Source of the DNA: Actinidia chinensis | Lineage: Eukaryota > Streptophyta > Magnoliopsida > Ericales > Actinidiaceae | DNA: 10,000 nucleotides | Direction of reading: 5' to 3' | Assembly: GCA_009663005.1 (NCBI GenBank) | Contig: CM018889.1 | Coordinates: 16,190,499 to 16,200,498, forward strand | Part shown: positions 1 through 8,048 of the stretch, in pieces | Position numbering within the stretch: the first letter of the stretch is position 1 | Layout of the letters: each line of letters opens with the position of its first letter | Translations under genes and position numbers: made by a program | Notes under the pieces: model-generated | Database searches by the model: none | Told to the model about the DNA's origin: nothing | What the model saw: the letters and a program-made list of their open reading frames with translations, nothing else

Positions 1-480
1 TTTATAATTTGCACAAATACATCATAAAAAGCCATCGATAACCTATTTAGAGCAAGCAAATTCAACTTTTGATCGTGAATTATATATAGTTGTACTAGAC
101 AAATTTACAACTTATTTAAGGTCTTTTAAGTTAATAATTCTAAAAAAATCATCATATATAAAGACACTTACAAGTGATACCAAACAATCCCATTGATAAC
201 TACATGATGGTGTCATTTTTCGTCTAAACGTCGTATATCATTTTTAGAATAACATTGTTTATTTTTAAGATAAATGTAATTCAATCGTATTATTACTAAT
301 ATTATCCGGTGACTTGATTTCTCTGTATTATTGACCTTCTTGTGAAGTCTCAAGATGAACAATTTGAATCGATCTTACCGAATAAGAGAAGTGCTAAAGT
401 CTTAGAATTTTATTAAAATAAAATTAAAATAAATAACAAAATTTAAAATTAAAATGTTAAATTTGAGGTGAATCTTAATC
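1..480. other. AT-rich intergenic spacer, no gene seen
   Basis: No open frame of useful length and no recognisable protein in any frame. The stretch is AT-rich, with an A/T-only-looking tract around 408-466 made of short runs of A and T. The only structure I can support is one copy of a dispersed repeat at about 103-190, listed separately. Nothing here looks like an exon or an RNA gene. Confidence 0.6.
103..190 (+). repeat. Dispersed repeat copy 1 (MITE-end-like)
   Basis: The segment starts with ATTTACAACTTATTT and ends with TGATACCAAACA. A second copy in the same orientation lies at 3765-3831 and carries the same two words in the same order, with AAGG and ATAATAATT between them. Copy 1 has about 20 extra bases before the final TGATACCAAAC. 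TACCAAAC near an end is typical of MITE termini (its complement is GTTTGGTA), so this is probably the right end of an element whose left end lies before the window. Family not identified. Confidence 0.5.
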
Positions 481-723
481 CTAACCAATACAACCCAAGT
501 GGACAAAACAAATTTCTCTCATCCCCAACTCCCCAACCTCTCGCTTCTCTCTATGAGTCTCTCTCTCTCCGCATATACAATTATACATACATATCTTCCT
601 ATACACACACACAGAGAGAAGAGGACAGGGAACATCATGACAGCTAAACCCAAAGGACCCTCCAACCCACTTCCAAGTGTAGAGAGAGAAGGGGGGGGGG
701 GAAACAACAAAAGAGGAAGAAAA
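481..723 (+). promoter_or_regulatory. Likely former promoter-proximal region and 5' leader of the PYL pseudogene
   Basis: A CCAAT-like word (ACCAAT) lies near 484. It is followed by a pyrimidine-rich stretch with CT runs (543-570), a CA run and GA runs (602-622, 681-690), and an 11-base G run at 691-701. CT- and GA-rich tracts just upstream of the start codon are common in plant 5' UTRs. No convincing TATA box is visible. An ATG at 637 is in frame with the ATG at 724, but the sequence between them is low-complexity leader-like DNA, so I place the ancestral start at 724. Attribution to the pseudogene is inference from position and composition. Confidence 0.4.
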
Positions 724-1357
724 ATGCCTACGTCCTCTTCAGTCACAGAATCACACCCCGCCACCGCCACCACATTCTCTGCGTCCACCGCAACCGTGGC
801 TATTCTCTTACCACAAAACCTCCCAAAACCATTGGAGTCCCCGTTTCAATGCCGGACGACCGCCGTCCACATCACCACCACGCGGTGGGACCCGGGCAGT
901 GCTGCTCCGCAGTGGCCAGAACATCGCCGCACCCATCGCCGCGGTGGCCAGTCGTCCGCCGCTTCGACAACCCCCAGGCTAACAAGCACTTCTAAGAGCT
1001 GCCACGTCTTGACGCGACTGCGCCGTCGGCTCCCTCCGGGAGGTCCACGGTCGTCTCCGGCCTCCCGCCGAGTCCAGCACTGAGCGCCTCGAGATCCTCG
1101 AAGGACGAGCGGCCATGTCATCAGCTTCAGCGTCGTCGGTGGGGATCACCGCCTCCAAAAATTACGGCCTAACCACTCTCCACCAGTCACGACCGGGTCG
1201 GGGGACAGTTGTCATCGAATCATAGTCGTTGATGTACGCCCGGTAATACTAAGGACGAGACGTGGTGTTCGCCTGATACGATCGTACGGTGCAATTTGCC
1301 AGTCATTGGCTCAGATCGCGAGAGATTCTCTAGTAAAATCGCAAATCAGTGGGTATA
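724..1357 (+). pseudogene. ABA receptor pseudogene, PYR/PYL/RCAR family, PYL4/5/6-like
   Basis: Intact members are cytosolic and nuclear START-fold receptors that bind abscisic acid and then inhibit clade A PP2C phosphatases. Conserved family blocks occur in the right order but in changing frames: HAVGPGQCCSAV (879-914), QNIAAPIAAV (917-946), VVRRFDNPQANKHF (951-992, then TAA), KSCHV (994-1008), VGSLREVH (1025-1048), VVSGL of the gate loop (1050-1064), ESSTERLEIL (1070-1099), HVISFSVVGGDHRL with the latch loop (1114-1155), TTLH (1172-1183), GTVVIES (1202-1222, then TAG), VVDV (1225-1236), PGNTKDET (1239-1262), DTIVRCNL (1275-1298, third base of T changed) and QSLAQIA (1300-1320). I count about ten frameshifts, mostly one- or two-base losses, and at least two early stops. 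The proposed start is the ATG at 724; the N-terminal part is variable in this family and cannot be verified, and the end at 1357 is approximate. PYL4/5/6-type genes normally lack introns, so absence of introns does not separate a retrocopy from a dead local duplicate. The number and spread of lesions argue against sequencing error. Confidence 0.9.
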
Positions 1358-1740
1358 GAAAAACTATTATCAAACAGATGAAAAAAACAAATGAACCCAA
1401 AATTAAGTTGTATAGGTTTGGTAGTAGTTGAAATATTGTCTTCCATACACTGATTGAAATTAATTCTTGTGTTTTTGTGCATCTTTCTTGAGAATGTGCC
1501 TGTGTTGTATCACTGTCACAACCAGACGAATGATTTTCTGTAATTACGTTCTTCGTATTGGGAGTTTTGTTTTGAGTTTGGTTTTGGTTTTGGTTTACTG
1601 GAATGTTAATACATTGTTGAAATCTTCTTTACAATCTCTCTTGCATCCTAAGCATTTAAGTATTTTGAGTCTCATTTTAAAAATATATTTTAATTATTCA
1701 AATCGTTTTTGTAAGGAAGGACAAAATATATAAGAACAGA
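1358..1740 (+). other. 3' flank of the PYL pseudogene, UTR-like
   Basis: AT- and T-rich DNA with no coding signal. It contains T/G-rich stretches, including three TTTTGG-type units in tandem around 1577-1596, as is common in plant 3' UTRs. It runs up to the abrupt GC rise near 1745 where the retrotransposon fragment begins. Assigning it to the 3' UTR of the pseudogene rests on position only. Confidence 0.35.
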
Positions 1741-2138
1741 ATTTGGCCTTATTAGGGCGGGGGATTCCGCGCTTGCTATCACTGGAAGCAAGCTCAGGGA
1801 CCCCCAGGTCGGAGCTCGGTTGCAGTATTCCTGAACACAAATAATGTCCGGGCTAAGGCCATCGTTGCCAAGGGACTTTCGCTATTTAGAAAGCTCGGTT
1901 TTGAAACAACTGCACTGGAGCTAGGAGGGGACAAGTTATCGGCGGTCATCCCGATGGATGTCAGGAGACAAAAGATGACTTGCATAAAGGAGTTCCTTCT
2001 GATAGCACTCATACCCAGACGGAGACGCCGAAGGAAATGATAACAGACTACCCAACTACCCGCAGAGGCAAGGTTGGGTTAGCCATCTACTTACGACCGG
2101 ACGTTGGAAGGTGGGTAAAGGTACGCACCGAGGTAGGC

Positions 2139-2146
2139 TATAAAAG
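2139..2146 (+). promoter_or_regulatory. TATA box of the LTR
   Basis: TATAAAAG lies in a GC-rich setting, about 155 bases before the putative LTR/internal junction. That is where an LTR promoter is expected. Transcription would start some 30 bases downstream, near 2170, making the R region about 120 bases long if the junction at 2295 is right. Confidence 0.5.
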
Positions 2147-2294
2147 GAGCACTATTGTTCTTCTCAGGTGCGCGATTTTGTGCCATCAGAACATACACAT
2201 ACTTTCTCTCTCTACATACACTTTCTCTGGGGCAATCTAACTTGACCGTCGGAGAGCCGTTTCCTGAAAACAGCTCTGGTGGTCGGTTTTACTG

Positions 2295-2314
2295 TTTTGG
2301 TGCTTGCACTAGAG
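2295..2314 (+). other. Putative LTR end and primer-binding-site-like junction
   Basis: TTTTGGTGCTTGCACTAGAG resembles the TTTTGGTGCTTTCATTGAGAG-like word that follows the LTR in several plant retrotransposon groups. The match is imperfect, and no complementary tRNA was worked out from the sequence. Confidence 0.35.
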
Positions 2315-2436
2315 TGTCTCCGAGATCTGCCTGGGCCAGAGCTCTCTTTACGTTGGAAGACTACCGTAAGTTTTCTTATATTCGATTTTCCTTCATCAAA
2401 CCCACTATCCCACAGTTCTATGTAGAATTCGTAAAA

Positions 2437-2464
2437 ATCAATATGGTAAAAAAATCATATTGAT
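2437..2464. repeat. Perfect hairpin, 9 bp stem
   Basis: ATCAATATG at 2437-2445 is the exact reverse complement of CATATTGAT at 2456-2464, with a 10-base A-rich loop. It lies about 60 bases past the end of the retrotransposon fragment. In DNA this AT-rich the hairpin may be coincidental. Confidence 0.5.
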
Positions 2465-3224
2465 CGGATATAAATTATTATATGTTAGTACTATGTTATA
2501 ATTTAATAATAAGTACGACACACATGATTAAACACATTTATCTTGATATAAATAATATTGATTTGTATCCAATCAACGTAATTTTTATAATATTGTTTTT
2601 TTTTAATGAGATCTACAATATGAGATATTTAAACAATTAAAATGGATCCAAAATCAGAATTAAAATGCTTGAATTGCACTCTTGCAATCAAAAATTGAAC
2701 TACAAAAGAAGCCTGAGTCCTTCTACTATATGAATCTATTATTTTAATGCCCTAAATGCAATATGAAATTTTCACTAATACCCATAGAGCTAAACCCATG
2801 TAGTATAATTTAAATTAGTTGAAGATGCTCAATTTCAATGTTCTTAATTTACTAAATGAATAGATTAATTATGATTCCCACTAATACAAGTTTTATTCAT
2901 GACCATATAGTTTTTTCAGATATACAATTGTAAAGGCATTTATATTATTGAGCATTTCTATGGAGTCGGTATGAAACCCTAATTAAGCAGTTTAATGGAG
3001 ATTAAGGAGGCAAAAAAAGTAATAAAAAAAACGAACTATTTAATTGAGGTAATTGCATACGGCTAATTTGAAAATAAAAAATATCACAAAACTTCAAAAT
3101 GTGATAAACATTACTCAAGATTGAAGATTCTTTTTTCATGCAATAATATAGATAAATTTACCCTATGTATGAGTCTTGGTTTTGTCAAAAGATGGGAAAA
3201 AGAAGGATAATAGGAACTAAATAT

Positions 3225-3250
3225 GAAGTGAAAAATATTTTTTTCACTTC
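3225..3250. repeat. Perfect hairpin, 11 bp stem with 4-base loop
   Basis: GAAGTGAAAAA at 3225-3235 is the exact reverse complement of TTTTTCACTTC at 3240-3250, with loop TATT. The stem includes mixed-sequence bases (GAAGTG/CACTTC), so it is less likely to be chance than a pure A/T stem. No adjoining U-tract context or gene suggests a function. Confidence 0.6.
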
Positions 3251-3499
3251 GTCGGGTTAAGAGAACGAGAAGAAAATGAAAGGAATATATTTGTTTCTTC
3301 TTTCACGTAAAAAAAAATATATACAAGCAATCGAATTTTTATAATTTTCTTTTTCCGCTAACAATCCGATATACAAACACATCTTTCTCCATTCATTCCC
3401 ACAAAGAAGAGCTAACTTATAAGTACTACCAAGAGTCATTTACATGATATTCAATTTCACTAAGTAAATTAGATCATTGATTAAACAAGTGGGGAGTAA

Positions 3500-3833
3500 T
3501 GGTATTTGGTAGCAATTTTAAGTAATTACCTTATTATCTTTTCCAGGTATTTGAACCCAAAAAAAAGTAAAAAACTTAAGCAGTGATTATAATTTTTGGG
3601 ATTATTGACGTCTTATAAAACATTTGTGGCAAAAAGTCCATATTATTCCACTTATTATAGAAAATTGGAACTTTAAAGCAATTTAGAATTTACTTCAAAA
3701 TAGTCGATTACTTAACCCAAAAATAAATTTTTTATCATAACTTACAAAAAGCTCCAACAAACATATTTACAACTTATTTTAAGGTTTTAAAGATAATAAT
3801 TAAAAAGATTTATTGATAATGATACCAAACAGC
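3500..3833. mobile_element. Candidate MITE, about 330 bp
   Basis: The left side reads TGGTATTTGGTAGCAATT (3500-3517) and the complement of the right side reads CTGTTTGGTATCATTATC (right end near 3832). They share TTTGGTA and most neighbouring bases, giving a short imperfect terminal inverted repeat. The right end coincides with the end of dispersed repeat copy 2 (3765-3831), as expected if that repeat is the end of a MITE. No target-site duplication could be fixed, so boundaries are approximate. Confidence 0.35.
3765..3831 (+). repeat. Dispersed repeat copy 2 (MITE-end-like)
   Basis: It shares ATTTACAACTTATTT, then AAGG, ATAATAATT and a terminal TGATACCAAACA with copy 1 at 103-190, in the same order and orientation. 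The two copies differ by several substitutions and a roughly 20-base gap, so they are old copies of one family and not a recent local duplication. Confidence 0.55.
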
Positions 3834-4133
3834 TGCCAAAAAGCCTGATTAGAAAACTAATATTAAGAAATGCCTAGAAATTTCCCAATGCAAAAATGCT
3901 GCACATTAAAATACTTGTTGTTGGGACGGAGAGGGAATCAACAGCTGCTGCCAACTTGACGAATCCAACTGTTTGTAAAAATACAAAAGAAAGAAAGTTG
4001 TGATTATTTATTTTTTCCATCTCTCTCATCTTTCCTCGCTATTATATTTTAATTGTATATATAATTTGTGTTCTGGAAGTACATGACTGAATTTGCAGGT
4101 GGTTGCAAGTGGCCAACATGGGCTGTTTAATTT
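3834..4133. other. Spacer between two candidate MITEs
   Basis: No coding frame or RNA gene is seen. A slightly GC-richer patch at about 3920-3975 has CAGCTGCTGCC but no wider structure. Confidence 0.45.
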
Positions 4134-4800
4134 AAGGGTAAATTTCATGAATTTCTGTTGAAGTTTCTGATAATACATTTACCTTCTTCGTAATTTATAA
4201 ATAACACTATTTTTTTTACTTTTAAAATAATTATCGAAAATCCCCTATTCGAGCTAATTTTTATACAAAAAAATATTTTTGTTCTTTCAGGTTAGAGTTT
4301 TAAACTTTTCTTCTCATACACCCATCTAAATAAATAACTATTCGCTTTTTGTAAAATACATTATAGTAACGGCGTATTTTATTGTAATTAAGAAGTAATT
4401 TTTTAAAAATGTAATGATCTAAATAACTTACTTTTAAGTATCCAAATAAAAATGTAATTAAAAATAAAATTTATTATCAATATTTTTTTAAAAAAAAAAA
4501 TAATCTAAATTTTTAACTTTCTAAATGCTCATATCTAACACATACTTACAAAAATAAACATTGTCATCATTTTTTTTTACAAACCAAAAAAAGAATATTT
4601 ATTTATATTACTGGTTTGTATTGAGAAAATTTTTTTTAGAGCCCTAAATTAAAAAGGTAATTTTTTTATGTTTTCACAAAACTAGCGTCATATAAAATTT
4701 GACATAAATTTAAAAGTTAAAGAGAGGTAAATATTTTCTAAAAATAAAAAAAAAGTATTATATTTATCATAAACTAAGGAGGTAAGTGAAAGTTACCCTT
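4134..4800. mobile_element. Non-autonomous TIR element (MITE-like), 667 bp
   Basis: The left end begins AAGGGTAAATTTCA (4134-4147). The reverse complement of the right end begins AAGGGTAACTTTCA (4800 back to 4787), so 13 of 14 bases match. Similarity continues inward: both sides then carry ATTTACCT followed by T/A-rich DNA of the same type (near 4180 on the left and 4730 on the right). This matches a common plant repeat style with GGGTAA...TTTCACTTACC ends. Possible 9-base flanking duplications (TTAATTTAA and TTCATTACA) agree at only 6 positions and are not convincing. There is no transposase coding inside. Confidence 0.7.
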
Positions 4801-5310
4801 CATTACAATCTCTTTTGTTTGCTTAATATGTGCTGGGTGTGTACGCATTGTTTTTCTTGTAATTTCCATGTGGTTATTAATTATCAATTCCAACTTCACA
4901 ACACATCATAGCTAAGAATCTCAAAAAACCACCTTCCAATCTCAAAATCATCTTCAAGAATTGCTACTCTCCGGATTCTCACACACACACAAACAGCCTT
5001 AATACAATACCAAATGGTGGCTTATATTCATTGCCCCTCCTTATAAATTGCGAGTGAGAGAAAAATATTTTGTATTAAAGTAGAAATTTTTGGCCTGCAT
5101 ACAGTACCTAGAATTAGTTGTGAATGCGTATGTGGTGGGTGTTAGTTCAAATTCTATTTTTTAAATTGTCTTTGGGAAATTAGTGTCTGTAAATTTTGCT
5201 TTCAAGCATCTGTTTTTATTTATATGTTTAAACTAATTTGAAAACTTGATTGTGATATTTTGTTTACTTTTACTTTGAATAATCAGTTTTGAACATAGTT
5301 TCAACTTACA
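4801..5310. other. Spacer, no gene seen
   Basis: A short CA run lies at 4980-4991. Otherwise it is AT-rich DNA without a credible frame, RNA gene or repeat pair. Confidence 0.5.
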
Positions 5311-5596
5311 ATAAAACACCCAAAATATTACTTGCCACCAACGCTTTGACCGGATATTCCTCATATTCAGGAGAGAGGATCAGTTGTCCACAAATTCCTG
5401 TCCACCCCCTGTGGTGACATGTGTCCCCTTTTTCCCCACAGTTACTCCCCTTTACCATTTGGTCATTGGAGTTTGAATTTCTTGAATGATTCGTGAACAA
5501 TTAAATTGCTCCAAACTCCATCGAAACTACTTATTAAAAAAACTATTTCTTAATACTCTTTTTACAAGATAATACTAAGATCTAAATTCTTCTAAA
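5311..5596 (-). repeat. Left arm of a long imperfect inverted repeat
   Basis: Read on the minus strand, this arm is collinear with 5981-6270 on the plus strand. Anchors are TTTAGAA..AATTTA..ATC (5596-5579 vs 5981-5998), TTATCT.GTAAAAA, AAGAAATAG, CAAAC.CCAAT, an exact 13-base AAAGGGGAGTAAC (5453-5441 vs 6130-6142), ACAGGAATT, GGATCCT-like words and ATTTTGG (5326-5320 vs 6253-6259). Spacing between anchors is similar on both arms. A 64-codon open frame on the minus strand lies inside this arm, but I see no sign that the other arm preserves it, so I do not call it a gene. Confidence 0.75.
5467..5520. repeat. Imperfect hairpin inside the left arm
   Basis: TGGAGTTTG at 5467-5475 pairs exactly with CAAACTCCA at 5512-5520. 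Further in, AATTT and TTG pair with AAATT and CAA across small bulges. The whole fold is 54 bases. The corresponding part of the right arm has diverged, so the fold is not obviously conserved. Confidence 0.45.
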
Positions 5597-5980
5597 GATA
5601 ATGTAGTTCAAGTTATTCCAAATGGGAAGTTTTTTTATTCTATTAAAATAACACTAATTTTTCACTTCCACCTTTTAATTAGGGAATCCATAAAGAAAAA
5701 TGAACAAATAAATATTTTATGTTGAATAAAATTTTGAGATTTTGTACACCAAGTAAAAGATCTCAATTATTTGTTACATATAAAGTTTTCAACAATCATA
5801 AAAAAAATAATATAAATTAAAATATATAACACTTATTTTTTGAGTTATTCAAAATAGGTCAAATCAAACAATCCTTCTGGTATAAAAGCATTCTTAGCCT
5901 GTTTTGGTAGCTTTTTTAAATTTTTTAAGGTTTTGATTACATTTTTTTTTCAAAATTAACTTTAATTTAAAATTAGATAT
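5597..5980. other. Spacer between the arms of the inverted repeat
   Basis: AT-rich DNA of about 385 bases without coding signal. Weak arm-to-arm similarity may continue a little way in from both ends, but I could not anchor it. A GTTTTGGTAGC word at 5901-5911 resembles MITE termini, without a partner. Confidence 0.45.
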
Positions 5981-6270
5981 TTTAGAATAATTTATATCTA
6001 TTATTATCTCGTAAAAAAGACTATTTAAGAAATAGCTATTTTTTAAGAAGTATTTGATTAGCGTTTGGAAACAATCAATGTTTAAGGACCAAATTCGAAA
6101 AATTTCAAACGCCAATAGACCATAGTAGGAAAGGGGAGTAACCTATGGAGGAACAAAAGGAACACGTTTCAACCACATTGGGAACGGGACGGGGGATTGG
6201 AACAGGAATTGGGGGCTAGGCGGATCCTATCCCCATTCTTCATACCAGTAAAATTTTGGCGGGAAAACAC
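5981..6270 (+). repeat. Right arm of the long imperfect inverted repeat
   Basis: This is the plus-strand partner of the arm at 5311-5596 and is collinear with it over nearly 290 bases, with small gaps. The inner end (5981-6060) is very A/T-rich and includes the palindrome AAATAGCTATTT. The outer half is GC-richer and ends in the ATTTTGGCGGGAAAAC word that contains an E2F-like site. At the equivalent place the left arm has ATTTTGGGTGTTTTAT, so that site is not shared. Confidence 0.75.
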
Positions 6271-6372
6271 GAAGAAAAATACCTGAGAAATGAGCTTCGG
6301 TCCAATGGACTAGGCCCAAGCCATGTTTTCAATGCTTCAGCCCAGGCCCTCGAGTGGAGCCTACTGTGGGCC
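6254..6372. promoter_or_regulatory. E2F-like site followed by three Site II (TGGGCY) words
   Basis: TTTGGCGGGAAA at 6255-6266 fits the E2F consensus TTTSSCGS with an A-rich tail. Site II words occur at 6313-6318 (GGCCCA, minus), 6339-6344 (AGCCCA, minus) and 6367-6372 (TGGGCC, plus), the last running into the palindrome GGCCGGCC (6369-6376). In plants, E2F and TCP-bound Site II elements mark promoters of genes active in dividing cells. No gene follows in either direction within the window, so this may be a relic promoter or chance in a GC-rich patch. Confidence 0.3.
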
Positions 6373-6376
6373 GGCC

Positions 6377-8048
6377 GAAGGAAAACAGCCTAATGGATTG
6401 ATATTATCAATAGCTAGTAATGGTCGTACCATAGAGCACTATATTAATATAAATATTATCTCTTTAGGCATTATTCGTTTAAAGTTTATTATATATATAT
6501 TTTTTTTATGATAAAGTTATTTAATATTTATTTTATTCAAATATTGTTATTACAACCATTGAATAAATTATTTTCAATAATATAAAAAAGTGCAATTAAA
6601 AGACAAATGGATATATGAAAAATCACTTCCCTTGTATTCACTATTTGGGTAAATTTTTTGTATCTGCTTATTTTTTCTATTTATTATTTTTATAAATTTT
6701 TCACGATTAATCAATATTTTTATACTTTTTTAATTGTTTTGATTTAAAAAAGTTTAAATATAAAAAAATTGCTATAATTTAAGAGGAAAGTCATTAAAAA
6801 TAAAAAAAACTATTTTTATCCCCAAATTAAATTTATATAGATATATTTTAAAGTCTTATTATCAAAAGATTAATATAATATAATTGTTGATGAAATATAA
6901 AAAACAAAAAAAAGATTTAAATATAAAAAAAATAAAAAATGAGGGAGAAAAAAGTGTGTTTAGTATTTTTTTGTGGGTAGTAAAAAAATAATTTAATGGT
7001 AAAACATATACCCATTCTTTAGAGTATTTATGATTGGATAAAAAATTATATGAGTCCACGCTTTGAGAACAAAAAAGAAGCGAGGGTTTGGGAGAAAAAG
7101 AGTAAAATCTCAGGCCGTTGAATAACTCAAATGAATTGCAACAGAAATAGACGAGAAGACATAGCTGAACTCAAAATGAATTATAATTATAATATAGATT
7201 GTGTGGAACATCTCGATTGGTTATAGAAATTCTTTTCGTTGCCCCAAATGGACAAAAACACAAGACCAAATTAGTTGTCCATAAGGGTTGGGGTTCCTAT
7301 TCCCAAATTTTTCCATAGGCTCGTGTAATAAATCAATTTTCCCACATTCTCGTTCAATGTTTTTGATCTCAAAGTAATAATAGTGGCACGAGTAGTGAAA
7401 TCAATAGAACCCATATGAATAAAAATGAGCAAGCCAGATTTTAACGCGATATTGCCAATATAATATAAATTAGTGGAGATTCTCATATGTTAAGTTAAAA
7501 TAATATCTGATCAAAGTGTACCTACCTCTAATCAAAAATAATGATTCCACTTTTCAACTGAAAAAAAGTCGTAATCATGATGCCCTGACCACAACTAATG
7601 TAATAGTAGGTCGTGTGTATTGTACTTGTACCATCAACCGATAATTCAACCAGAAACTGTACAGTACCCAAAGTTACCGCTTTGTTATTGAGAGTACCAA
7701 AAAATTGGTTTTAAATTCAAAAATTTCGTTATGGGTAATAAAATAAATTTCTTCACGATTAAAATCAAACTTTAGTTTCTTCGGTAAGAATCAATCCATT
7801 TGTCTTTTTGGCACCCATACGACGTCGTTGGTGATATCGGGGGTAACAAAAGCGATATTAAAACTTCGGTGGAAGTGTAGCATTAGTAATTCAACACTTA
7901 TAGTTCAAAACTAAAAATTTATTAAAATTTAAAAAGACTCGTCCTATCCAATCGTTGGCTGCTATTAGTTATCGCCAAAATCAGAATAGAAGGATGTTGA
8001 GGGGAATGTAACACTCGGTCTACCATTCTTTGTCAATGAGGACCGATT
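6377..8048. other. Long AT-rich gene-free stretch
   Basis: 6480-7060 is almost entirely A and T, with a TATATATATA run near 6490 and long A runs. From 7080 to 8040 composition is more mixed, but no frame gives a recognisable protein. A 71-codon ATG frame on the minus strand (7271-7486) matches nothing I know. Small items are a hairpin with exact 8 bp arms ATGGACAA/TTGTCCAT (7248-7255 and 7275-7282) and the palindrome ACGACGTCGT (7819-7828), which holds a GACGTC bZIP core. Confidence 0.5.

Larger units (their letters stand above)
1741..2375 (+). mobile_element. LTR retrotransposon fragment (LTR plus start of internal region), probably Ty3/Gypsy-like or non-autonomous
   Basis: The base composition becomes GC-richer abruptly near 1745 and returns to AT-rich near 2375. 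The segment holds a TATA box at 2139-2146. It continues with a TCTCTCTCT leader (2203-2211) and the word TTGACCGTCGGAG (2242-2254), which resembles the 'tgac..cgtcggag' signature near the 3' end of many plant gypsy-type LTRs. It then reaches TTTTGGTGCTTGCACTAGAG (2295-2314), which resembles the LTR/primer-binding-site junction of plant elements. After about 60-80 bases of possible internal leader the similarity to an element is lost. I see no gag, protease, reverse transcriptase or integrase. The left boundary is uncertain. Class assignment is by motif memory and needs a database search. Confidence 0.55.
2376..3499. other. AT-rich spacer, no gene seen
   Basis: No frame shows a recognisable protein. 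Visible items are a 9 bp-stem hairpin at 2437-2464, a telo-box-like AAACCCTAA at 2974-2982 with no accompanying promoter structure, and an 11 bp-stem hairpin at 3225-3250. Open frames here are short and A/T-driven. Confidence 0.55.

Noticed and set aside
499..1083. 194-codon open frame on the plus strand as an intact gene
   Set aside because: It starts with GTG in non-coding-looking DNA, and only its KSCHV portion is in the PYL frame. The conserved PYL blocks jump between frames, so the frame is an accident of a decayed gene.
846..1121. 91-codon minus-strand open frame
   Set aside because: It is the complement of the GC-rich PYL pseudogene. The plus-strand homology is unmistakable and the minus translation resembles nothing.
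1794..2012. 72-codon minus-strand frame and overlapping plus-strand frames at 1980-2463
   Set aside because: They lie inside the LTR-like fragment and cross its TATA box and junction. No retroviral or other domain is seen.
2974..2982. AAACCCTAA as telomeric repeat or telo-box
   Set aside because: It is a single unit, not a tandem array, without other promoter words nearby.
5306..5500. 64-codon minus-strand frame with CG-rich middle
   Set aside because: It falls inside one arm of the inverted repeat; the other arm does not appear to keep the frame, and no family is recognisable.
5894..6115. 73-codon minus-strand frame rich in Asn, Ile and Lys
   Set aside because: It covers the A/T-rich inner part of the right repeat arm; low-complexity composition explains it.
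7271..7486. 71-codon minus-strand ATG frame, considered as an organelle-derived or small nuclear gene
   Set aside because: The product matches no plastid, mitochondrial or nuclear protein I can name. A frame of this length is expected by chance in AT-rich DNA on this scale.
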